Source of the DNA: Branchiostoma floridae
Taxonomy: Eukaryota; Chordata; Leptocardii; Amphioxiformes; Branchiostomatidae
Assembly: GCF_000003815.2 (NCBI RefSeq)
Contig: NC_049980.1
Coordinates: forward strand, 32,084,267-32,148,266
Direction: 5' to 3'
Length of the DNA stretch: 64,000 bases
Shown: piece by piece, positions 11,401-23,400 of the stretch
How positions within the stretch are numbered: position 1 is the first letter of the stretch
Layout: each line of letters opens with the position of its first letter
Notes under the pieces: model-generated
Database searches by the model: none
Told to the model about the DNA's origin: nothing
Seen by the model: the letters and a program-made list of their open reading frames with translations, nothing else
Made by a program: the position numbers and the translations under genes

Positions 11401-14400
11401 ATAGTGGAAGCTATAAACTTAGACTGTGATCAGGAATCCTCGTGCGGCTTGTTTCTGTGCCGTTTTTAACGGCTCAAAGTATAAAATGATGGTATAAATG
11501 TGCAAATATAGTGCACATTTTATCCAGAATATTTCCAATTTTAACTCTCCAATATTCCTTTAATACTAACAAAAAGCAACCATGGCACAAATCATGTTGA
11601 TCCACGAGTAATATGTACGTTTGCCGCAATAGGACTTGGATGACCGCCCTGTTACTCCTGGGACTGCTGACAGAACGTTGACCAATAACGCGAGAACGCT
11701 GACCGACAACGTGAGTGAATAGCCAGGTTGTTTTCTGATCTGTGTTGCTTTTGGTGATGATCGGTTAACATTTTATTTTATCGACTTTGGGTAGCTTGCA
11801 CAGTTCTATGGAATTACACAAAAGCATGTAATAGTACGTCTACTTTCCAAGTGTAATTCAAGCTGGTCACTGAATGAATGTTGGTTGCCTTGTACATATT
11901 CTTTGTTTATTCACATATCCGTTTGATAAATTACTCCTATCTATCTGCATCCTTCATGACTATGCTTATATGCACCAGACCTGCAATTTAGCCTTGGAAA
12001 CACTGAAATCTGCATCAGAGCGTTTGAGGACCACAGACGCTGTCGGTGTCCTCGCTCAGTTAACTGAAGCTGTCATCAAAGCGTGTAGCTACAAGACATT
12101 GGAAGAACAGGTCCGTTTTTGTCGTTCAATCAATAACTTTGACTTTGACTTTATTAAGATCTAGAATCTTACAAGTTCTTAGCGTTGGCTTTTAAGTTCG
12201 TCACATTACGCAAGGCGACGAAGTTTCGAAAATTCCAGAACTATTTCAATACATCCGGGAAAAGTATGTCTAGCTGATGTATATGTAAGACACAGCAAAT
12301 TCTTCTCCGGGCGTTATATATGAATATCGTTTTCCTCAACGCTGCTGTTTGCATCTATAGCTTTCCTACGTCACCGTTTTGGACAACCTGAACTATGACC
12401 TTGCGAGAAAAATAATGACGACGGAAGACGTGAGGCGCATCAGTACAGGTAAGATTTTATCCAGGTCCAAGATTGTAGCAGTTTTTATTTCATTTTATTT
12501 ATTTTTATTTTGAACCAACCCAACAACAAAAGTTCAATCTAAACAAAATGAAACTTACTACTGGTAGTAACGAATGTGTCAACACAAAGCATAACTTGAT
12601 TGAAACATAAATGACACGTGAAATAATGAAACAAAAATCATCCATGAGCCATTGACGTGCACATCCACTTTCCTCTGATTCCCCCTCCTTGTAGCAATTA
12701 GAAATACTGCTTATTGAAAAAATGGATGCATTTTGAAAAGGACAGAAAGCTCAAGTGTCTGGTCTTTCTTCTTTTGTAAATATCTAAGCTGACAAAATTA
12801 TAAGGTTATCTATCAGACTAGAAAGGCCGACATTTGCTTAAGAGCAAATACAGCATATTTCAGCCATACCCCTTCCCACGCAACATTGGACTGTTCCAAA
12901 TCACCCCTGCGCAAAAATGGAACATCCTCTTAACAGTACATTATCCCCCAAAGTGGACTGGTATTGTGAATTGATTCCAGGTAAAAACAGAGCTTGCTTC
13001 TATTTTTCAGAAAATGACAATAATCACACCTTCCATTCAGAAAATTTTCATCATGACTGAAAATTGTTGAATGACTTCATGTAATGTCATTAACAATTTT
13101 CAGTACGATAACTAGGTGTAAGTTTAAAAAAGTATAAGCTCCTTGTGATGTGGGTACATTTATTATTGCAGTGAACTTTTTTTATTCAAGTAGGGCATAC
13201 GATTTAATAATTATCAAGCAGGTGCAGGTACTGTAGGAGCGTTTGTTTTCTTCAAGCTGTAAAACTGTTAAACTGTTTTACTTTGTATGCAATCAGCCAT
13301 CGAGCCTATTCTTATTTTAGTTTAACAACTTCCTGCCAGACCCGGAAGATACGATTGAACCTTGTTCGAGGATTTATTTTCGTCTGTCTGGTCAGTCTGT
13401 TCATACCCTGGCGCTGAGAGTGTTTTATTGGGCTGAAACTCTGGCAGTTTAAAGTTACTTACAATTTAAATGTTCAAAGTTTATGTCAAACAACAACAGC
13501 ACTAGGAAATGTGGCCACTATAGACAGGTGGTCACTATAGAGAAAATGCTGATCTATTGACTAGGAGCCATACGTTACACATGATTTCAGTACACTGATC
13601 ATTAATCATATAAACATTGCACAGGTAAGCCAATTGTTTAGATGTACAATTAAGTTCAAATAATTCTGAAGAGAAATATTGATGAGAAAATAATCATTCT
13701 CGCCACTGTCTAACTTATAATTACGTATCAAAACTAAACGCAGATTTTCTAACTAACGCACCTTTCGCCGACTTCATCAAAGGACCGCCGGCTATCAATC
13801 AAACACGGCTGTTGATTAGACTTAGAGTTTCAAACAGTCATGTGCTGTGTGCCAGTTGACAGCGAACTTCATGCTACGTGATGTTTTACATTGCTTGGAC
13901 CTTCTTTCCTACAGCGGTGCTTCTACAAAATATTTAGACTGTAACACTGAGTCCCACATGTTTTATAGAATAGAATTTGACGCAGAACAGCGTTTTTTTG
14001 CTGGGTATTTTTCTTGAAACATGTCCGTGGGAATATCAGCGAGGCGGCGACGTAGGGATATCAGACCGTCAACAAAAGTCGTACGGCGGCTAACGGCGCA
14101 GCGAAGATACTAGCGCTATAAATAAGCGCTTCAACTAAGGATGGCAACCCGTACAATATTTTTGTATACTGTTGAGCTAAGTAAAGTTTGTTGTTTATGA
14201 GGTTTTAGTTGTCTTTGAAGCTTTGACCCGAAATATTTTAAAGTCAAACTGCTGAAGAGAAGTAAGTGACTGCTACGATTATCGTAGATATGGCCCTAAA
14301 AAAACTGATAAAAGAAGCCTTCTCAATAGTCTAAAATGCAAGAGCTTCCGGGGGGGCTTCGCCCACCTGGGTCCCCCCCACAGTGGCCCTGCCCCTGGAC

Positions 14401-17400
14401 CCCGCCAGGGACATTCGGCGGCCCCCGGACCCCTGTCCGACGCTTTGAAAAAATCCTGGCGAGAAGTCTGTACGGCCTGAGTCTTCAAGTTAACGTATTG
14501 TGTGGTCCCGCTTATGAATATTAATTAGCCTTCGCTTTCCTCTTCGCTGATTGGCTGAACCATTAATTGAATTAACTCTTCCTGCCGGCTAGACGCAGGT
14601 GCAGATGTCGGCTCTGTGGGGTGAACGTCCGAAAGGTCATGGCATGGAGAACGAAAGAAAACCAATTTCCCCTAAAAAAAGTGCTGTAATTAAGCCTTTT
14701 ACAGTACTTTATGCCAAAAATTTTACTTGGATCATTTTACCAACTATCTTATGCCTATCTATACCAAATGTTACTCATACCAGGGTACAGGGGTGCAAAA
14801 TATACCGTTATAAGACCGTCAACAACAGTCGCACGGAGCTAACAGCGCAGCGAAAATACCATCGCTAGCGTTTCAACTTCGGATAACAAGTTATAAGTAC
14901 TGTTGAAATTAGTAACGTTAAAGTTTGTTTTTAGTTGCCTTTGACGGTTTGACCTGAAATAGTGTTACGCTAAACTCCTGAAGAGAAGTTAAGTGACTGC
15001 TGCGATTATCATAGATATGCCCCAAAGAACTGATAACATGGATTGGCATAATACCGGTCATAAGCCTTATACCGGTCGATTAAAAATAGTGGAACTTAAA
15101 GAGATCTACACATGCAACAATAGTTATTTCTGAGGTATGCACACTTCAGACATCTAGGTGTCCAATACATAATTTACAAAGCATCGATAACAATGCATTC
15201 GAAGACAACAAGGCCAAAAGTTTTCAGGTCATTTTCGGGGCAGGCGAGCTCGTCGTGGGACAAACACACTGTCACGTTCATCGCCAGATTTGTAGATAAT
15301 AATCACATGTGCTCACGGCACATGACGAGCATGACAAAACAGGTTGTTATGTACCTGAGTGTTACTGCTGGTAAAATAAATAAACTGAAACTGATTCAAC
15401 AGCAATCTTGAATTTCTTTTGGTGACCTACAACTCGTGCAAAAGTGTGAGGAACCGTTGCATTATAGCCCGGATCTACGACTGAATGGGTCAAATTGAAC
15501 GTACGCCGCCATTTTCCCGCCATTTTTAATGCTACGGCCAGCAGTAAAGTTTTACGTCATAGCGGTTATGACGGACCAAAATTAAATGAAAATTCTTGTC
15601 AGTATACGCCCATTTTCTCATGACTTTTTGTATGCTCATGCAGATTTTTGTTTTGTGCAACTACTAACAGGAAAGAAAGGAACAACAGAGGATGTATAAA
15701 GGTACACAGCGGCAGTTAATTGTGCCGTGTTTCGTTCGGCCGGTATAGTGCACCCCCTTCCAACCACGCGCCCGTTCTCCGTGCAATTCCGCGGTGTGTT
15801 CCAATTACGATATTATGTTTTTAGCAGGACCAGAGAGACAAAATAATTTACACAGAAGAAGTGGCAAAGGTAAGCTGTAACAGCAACATGTAACTGGAGA
15901 AGATGGTGCGTTGATCATTTGCCAACTTCCTCTTCGCTGATTGGCTAGGTCTTTGATTCAATTAACTCTCCGGCTGACGCGCACAGGTGTGGCTCTGTGC
16001 GGGGTCACGGAAGGTCACGTCAGGAGGCCAAAAGAAAACAAATTTCCCCTCAGAAAAGTGCAAAAATTAATCATTTTAAAGTTGTTTATGTCAAAAATTT
16101 TACTTGAATCTTGTTACTAAGTATCTAATGCCTATCTATACCAAATTTCAGGTCATTTAATTGTAATACCAGGGTACAGGAGCCAAAAGTGTCCTTTTTT
16201 TGGTCAAAAATTGGCCAAAAATCGCAAAAATAAGCATTTTGTTGCACTGTACACCAAAAGTGTTATTGAATTCATATGAAGGGATTATCAAGGCACATCT
16301 GTGTCAAATTTCAGCTCATTCGGTTGCAATACCAAGGTACAGGAGCCAAAAGTGTCCTTTTTTGGTCAAAAATTGGTCAAAAAATCGCAAAAATAAGCAT
16401 TTTGTTGTATTGTACACCAAAAGTGTTATTGAATTTATATGGGGGCATTATCAAGGCACATCTCTGTCAAATTTCAGCTCATTTGGTTGTAATACCAGGG
16501 TACAGGGGCCAAAAGTGTCCTTTTTTGGTCAAAAATTGGTCAAAAAATCGCAAAAATAAGCATTTTGTTGTACTGTACACCAAAAGTGTTATTGAATTTA
16601 TATGGGGGCATTATCAAGGCACATCTCTGTCAAATTTCAGCTCATTTGGTTGTAATACCAGGGTACAGGGGCCAAAAGTGTCCTTTTTTGGTCAAAAATT
16701 GGTCAAAAAATCGCAAAAATAAGCATTTTGTTGTACTGTACACCAAAAGTGTTATCGAATTTATATGGGGGCATTATCAAGGCACATCTCTGTCAAATTT
16801 CAGCTCATTTGGTTGTAATACCAGGGTACAGGGGCCAAAATATACAGTTTTGGTCTAAAATTGACCAAAAAATCTCAATAAAATCATTTTAGAGGCAGAT
16901 ATGAAAAAACTGAGAAAACAGCATCAAGGTATTGGCCCATTCTACCCCTGTGCCAAATTTCAGGTCATTCGGTCCAGGAACGGCGGAGATGAATCACTTT
17001 GAAGATTTGACAGGAGAAAGAAAGAAAGAAAGAAGAAAGAAAGAAACATTACGAATACAATATATTTCACCATACTATGTATGGCTGAAATATAATTACC
17101 CGGTCCTGTAGTGTTGGATGTACGTCATTGTTTCAATGGCAGAGATATGGCCAGTCCATTTTGACAGTAATCCACTCTTTCCACTTTCGCCACCCCTGTA
17201 CCCGGTCCTGTAACTACGGCCCTAACAAGGTTTGGTTGTGATTCAGACATGGTACGCTCGGCTGGGCACCTCTTCTATGAAGCACAGAGCAGAGGAAGTC
17301 AGGCAGAGGACGATCCTACAACGTATGATGACGTTTTGTCACCTGAAGAGAGAGAAGATGGTGAGCGACAAATGAAGGAAGAACGTGACGAAATGGTATG

Positions 17401-20400
17401 ATTTCCTATTTGTTTTCTGTGAGGTTGTACCTTCAGCCATGCCGTTTTCGTTTTCAGTGTATTTCCTCTTTTATGCATTTAAAAAAATGTGAAACTGAAC
17501 TGTCAAAACGATCAAATTGCTATTTATTATGATCTACATCATCTATGCCAAAATGCTGATTATAATTGGCAGAAACGAGCCGTTGTTGCACGCGGAAGGA
17601 GGATACTAAACGATATGGCGGACCGTCTGAGAAGAGAGCTGACCCCAGGTGGCCCAGCAATACGCATCGACACCGACAGCCTCTGTCTGCAAGTCCAGAA
17701 AATCCGTGGAAAGGATCTGGCAGATGATCGATTAAACGACACAGGCGTGAACATTGCCTTTCCCCCTGCTGAAAAACTGTTCAAAGGCTTTGAGCCCATG
17801 TATATTGACGTTAAGGTACGTGACACGTTCTTCTTACACCCTCTTACAACACTCAGCATATTCAACACTTGACGACTGTCGTGTGTTGACAAATAGGTAA
17901 CAAATCTTATCATTATGTGTTTCAAAATATCAATATCAATATGGATTCCGTGAACCTTCTTCTGGCATTGAGCACATTCCTCGCATGTCGTATTTCGTCC
18001 AAATAGACGATACGACATGTAACAAATAGTATAATGTTTGTCAAAATTGCTGCTATATCATTTACATCGTTGACACTAAGTAAACGGTTTCCTGATATGT
18101 TCACATCATATCAACCTTTCTTTGTCTCCAGGTCATCTGTTACCATGACAACCCTTTCACGTGGGGAAACAACTCAAACATCATCAACTCTGGTGTCTAC
18201 GACATCTCTCTGATTCCATTGACCATGTCCCCCGGGGAAATAACAGACACAGAAGAGGATATCCTGATCTCTATCGCCACCAATGGCACCAGTGGAGACT
18301 ACTCTTCCAGTGGACTGGTTCATGAAGTAGATTCCACCGGCAATGGGAGCGTGGTGCACCATGCGTTCAACATCTCAGACGTAGATGATGCTTTCGTCGT
18401 CCAAGTCACTGCGCTGAACAGGAGTTCCAGAATATCCGTGTTCGGGAGAGGAGGAGGCTTGGCCCATAGTAAAAACTGTGAAGTATGTTTGATCTGGCAG
18501 GACTGGAAACCGACTGCCTCCCATCTTGGCGCTCCTGAGTCTCGGTCTGTCATGTTTTTCGTGTCGGGAAAGAATCATACCGGAAAGTATTCTGTTGGAG
18601 TAGAGGTTGCTGGTAAGAATAACTCATATTTGGTACAACATTAATCAAAATAAGCTGAGCTGGTAGATCGGCTGTTGTAGTAAGATCAACTGAAAAAATC
18701 GGAGTGATTAATAGGGTGGCAGAGCTAGTAGGAATAGGTCTGCGGGTGAAACACATTCATCTATAAAAAGTGGGAACGATGGCAGTTACATGACCTGTGT
18801 ATCGTAGAATTGGTATTGTATTATTGTATGCAGAGTAACAATAGGAAGAGGAGACTTCAGCATGTAGAGTGCCCATGACGAACACCCAGAGGACTGAAAC
18901 AACCTGGTCTATGTGGACAATTGGTTACTTTGACAGGATTCTTAATGCTTGTGCCAATGAAAACAATTCTCTAAGGGATCACCACAAAGTGGTTACATTG
19001 GCCAGGTGGTCCTTATGTAGAGGTACTTGTACAGGTTTCACTGTATACATAATTATGTTTTATGGCATTCACATTTCAACGTCTATCTAGGTGTGGACGA
19101 TGTCTACCAAGATGCAGTCGATGACGGCGTACTTCTTGTGGACCCCGATGATCAATCCGGTTTAAGCCTGAATGGGACCCAGTTCTACAGCCTGAAGGTG
19201 CTGCGTCTGAGCTGTCGTTATTGGGCGGAGGACACAGAGAGCTGGCTGTCCAACGGATGCACGGTAAGATTTGATGTAGAGTAAGATCTTTTGGCCATGG
19301 TCATTTGTGTCAATGTTGTCGTTACTTGCACATTCATCGGTTCTGTTGCTTTCGCAACCTAGTAGCCAAACTGTCAGACGTTTCAGATAACATCCACTAT
19401 CTTTCGTCAGTAACACTAAAGAGATTTTGTAGAAACAGGCTTTATACCCTAACTAATATATATGATAGAATGTACAATCCCATCCTCATCAGGAAACGGG
19501 GCATACGCATTGAACTCTCTGGTACTTGTGATTTAGCGCTCAACCAAAAAACTGTCTTAAGCTCATTTGCATATCAATTCATAGTAAGGTATAAAACCCG
19601 TTTCTACCAGATCTTTTCAGCGTCACTGACGAAATATAGTGGATACTATATAAAACGTCCGACTGTTTCCAAAATTATATCCAGCTGCTTGAGTAATCGC
19701 TTTTTGGGGTATCTTTTTACCTGGATGTCTAACCTTCATCGGCGTATGAAGGAATACGTTTCTGATCTTTGCCGCGCTAACCTATACTTTGTTACAGCCT
19801 CTGGGCAACTGGTCATCCGCACTTATAGCCTATAACCGTTAATCCGTAATAGAAATGGTGAAAAAGATCGGGACGCAGGCACTCGTATCAGAAAGAAAGC
19901 GTTTTATTTCATACGAAGGTGACGTTTTCTGAGCAATGGGGTCCTCAGTCATCAGGACACGAGGAGAACCAGAGAAGCGGTCAAAAATTCGAGTCGAGAA
20001 GTCAAACTTTTCATTAACATCTATGTCGTCTCACCAGGTACATCCTTCCTCCACAATAACCAAGACTGTCTGCGCCTGTAATCACATGACAGCATTCGGG
20101 GCTGGCTTTGTCACCGCGCCAAACACGATTGACCTGACCACCGTGTTTGCCAAGTTCGCGGACATAGGGAACAACGCAGGGGTCCTCGCTACCGTGCTGA
20201 CGACATTAGCTCTGTACTTTGTCGGGGTCATCTTTCTAAGGAGAGTGGACAAAGCCGGGATGAAGAAGGTAGGATTATAAAGAAACGCATTGTAAACTCT
20301 CCTCTTAATGAGAAGAGAATGAGACACTAGTATTTTAATTTCATCCAACAGATCAACAGATCTTTCGTAACCATCTAAGACGAAACGAGACAAAATGTAA

Positions 20401-23400
20401 TACACAATTTGAAATACTAGCCAATCATCTAAGTGTCATGATCGGATCTTGCCTGGTGTAATCTGTTGCACCAATAGACGTGTGTCAACGAAGGGCTTTA
20501 TCGTGCTAAATAGTTACCTTTTCTTTGGCAGTTGATTGTCCATAGTCTACCGGACAACCGCTCCACGGACACGTACTATTACAAGATGACAGTATACACC
20601 AGTTACGGCAGAGGGTCTGGAACTAAGTCTAACGTGGCCTATGGTTTAATATTCCAGTCAAAAGCCAAATACAATGTATTTGGGCCTAATACAATGTATT
20701 CCAGGGCCTAATACAATGTATTCCTCAAATACAATGTATTACATCCACTGTATTACTCAAATACAATGTATTACGATTTTCAAATACAATGTATTTCACA
20801 AATACAATGTATTACAGAGGCAAAATACATTGTAGTGAGCCCAATACATTGTAGTGAGCCCAGTACAATGTAGTGAGCCTAATACATTGTAGTGAGCCCA
20901 ATACACTGTAATACACTGTATTGAGTCCAATACACTGTATTGAGTCAAATACATTGTACTGAGTCAATTACATTGTAGTGAGTCAAATACATCGTAGTTA
21001 GTCAAATACACTGTACTGAGTCCTACACAGTGTACTGAGTCCAATACACTGTACAGAGTCGTATACAATGTATTTCAAAGTAAACTACATTACATGCAGT
21101 ACCACTTCCCTCCGCCAGGGATGTAGCACTCCACTTACAAGGGTATCATAGGGGATCTGGGTATCAGTAGACGAACTTGTACTGGCGAAATTCAAAGAAT
21201 GCCACGTGCGACGCCTGCATGCAGATACGACTTTTTTTCTAATTTCATTTTGCATTGCTGAACATTCATAATATACATGAATAACAAATACTTATTTTTC
21301 CCCCATTGACATGGATTTTTGTGTTAGAAAATTTACCAAATGTCTGCTAAGGTACATTGCTGTGGACTTGAATTCGTGTTAAGAGATGATGATTTTAAGA
21401 TAAATCTATCAAAAAACGGAGCAGAATAGTACCATGGCGCATGTGGCATGTCAAAAGAATATAAGCGTGAAATTTGTATCATGATATGGAACAGGAAAAA
21501 GAAGATCCCATCATACTCCAAAATTGCTGTAAGTTGCATGTTCTGCACGTCAAGGAATCATCCAATGATGGCATTATTATGAAAAGGAAAGTCACTTCGG
21601 ATCCTCATTTTATATGACCTATCATTTGTCTGTGCGAAAATATGCTACGTAAATTACGTCATGGGACGTCATGGGTCAGAAACGGAGGAAGACCCCCTAA
21701 ATTTCTGAAAATTAGGACGGCATTTCGCCAAATGATGTCACCTGAGATAATAAGTGATTGGTGAAAAACTGACTTTAAAACTTAAGAAAATCAATTCGTG
21801 AAGTGACCGAGGACACGTCACTCATCTTCCTGGATTTCTCGGCAGACAATTGTTACAAACCACAGTGTACATAAAGTACATATAATCGGCACGTATTCAG
21901 AAATCATTAGTGACCAAAGTAGTATATTACTGAACAAATCCCAGTGGCATACAACATATCCCGCAAACGCAAAATGTACATTGTTCCCCGGTTGTTAAGT
22001 GAGCCTGTTTATGACCAGAAGTTTGACGCTAAACTTTAGAACAATCGCTGTGAACCGAAGTTTTGACATACAGAACATTCGCTGTGAAAGTCAGTAAATA
22101 AGTAGATGTGACCTTTCCGTTGAACAACAAAGGTCTTGCTATGATAACAACGTGCTCGCTATGAATGTAACTTGACAGAAAAGCATCGCCGTAGAAAATA
22201 GTCTTATCTTTCTCGCACCTTCATGCACAGAAATCCGTGTTTCTTGTACCCCTTTCGTATTATATACGATCTTCGGACGTACTTCGCTATCGCAGGAAGG
22301 GCCTTGCGTATTTGACGCCAAAAAACTATCCCTGTTGACGTCACGTTTAAGCGAGGCTCGTGCTATCGACGGTGAATAGATCTATGATGATGTTCCATGA
22401 CCTCATACACGCGGACAAGGTAACACAAAACGTCCCTCAAAAAAGGCAAGAGATCAACAAATGTTGCTTATTTTGTTGTCGAAATCTTTTTAACCAGTGA
22501 ATGGAATGCGCGGGCATAATAGAAATGACACAATACCCAAGGGACCGACAAAAAGTGGCCACTATATACAGGTGGCCCCTCTGTAGAGGTGGCCCCTAAT
22601 ACAGGTTTGACTGTATTTGTAAACAAACGGAAGTCGGGCGAACGTCGCGCGAACGTCTCCCGACGTTTCGTGTAATGTGACAGGGGTATTAACGAGAATA
22701 GGGGAACTTTTATGTGTAAGTTGGGGAATGTCTAAGTCGTTCATCAGTTTCACCCGACAGCTTTCTCCATATCCCCTATCTTGCAATTAGCCTACGGGCA
22801 TGAACTTGCAGATAAACTTATTCATCGTATTAATCTTTCGCAACGTAACATAATCGTATCCGGTTCCCTCCATAAATACTCTTGAATGCGCCATTTTCCT
22901 GAGATTTCATGACCAGGGTACATTATGCACGTAGTCTTATTTCCTTATTTTTCTAATATCGCAGAGTTCTCACGTTTATTTTTACCCGACTTCAAGTGGA
23001 AGCCCGTGAAACAGCGACCATGCCAAGTACCTACCGCTCAGTGTAAACCCTAAGCTTACTACTCTCTTAATGCCAGGGAGACTGCAGAATGCTCCATTCT
23101 TGTTAGGCTGCGCCCTGTATACATGTACCTTTTTACATTTACCTTTTTGACAGATGACTGGATCGAGTCAATTGTGTTCAAGGAATGAAAAGAAGAACGG
23201 TGTGATCTTCTGCGATTTGTCCAGAGAAATTCACACACAAAATCATATCACAACATTGTGTTTAGTAAACTCAAAGTTTCGATAATGTACCTTGTAGATT
23301 GGTCAAATTATATCTGACTGGGAGATTGCAGCGTACCTGCCTAATTCAGTCTAACAAAAAAAAAATAGCGCATGTGACTTGTGGAAAACTCAAGTATCCC

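Larger units (their letters stand above)
12449..17246. other. 4.8-kb intron of gene 1 with repeats, no supported exon
   Basis: The flanking exons join in phase (1 to 2 bases), so no exon is required here. Contents: an inverted remnant of the 130-bp repeat (12815-12960), two direct ~250-bp repeats (14058-14310 and 14805-15040), a second pair of related blocks (14478-14720 and 15918-16115, each with CCTCTTCGCTGATTGGCT) and the 163-bp array at 16183-16860. Confidence 0.6.
20641..22690 (+). repeat. Left inverted arm of the foldback element
   Basis: The arm pairs with about 41232-43514 in reverse orientation. Landmarks: CCTCCGCCAGGGATGTAGCACTCC (21111) against the right copy near 43005-43030, GGACACGTCACTCATCTTCCTGG (21811) against 42313-42336, GGAAGGGCCTTGCGTATTTGACGCC (22296) against 41835-41860, and AAACAAACGGAAGTCGGGCGAACG (22620) against 41604-41627. 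The arms differ by indels: the left has about 90 extra bases at 22380-22465 and an 83-bp insertion at 22532-22614. Confidence 0.9.

Noticed and set aside
15833..15869. Possible small exon (DQRDKIIYTEEVAK) in the long GAIN intron
   Set aside because: It has AG/GT borders, but its frame needs phase 0 whereas the preceding exon ends in phase 1; the exons at 12361 and 17247 already join correctly without it.
16200..16858. Apparent repeat proteins of about 100-150 residues
   Set aside because: Two frames are open in the same 163-bp intronic tandem array and no flanking exon phases fit; a satellite artefact.
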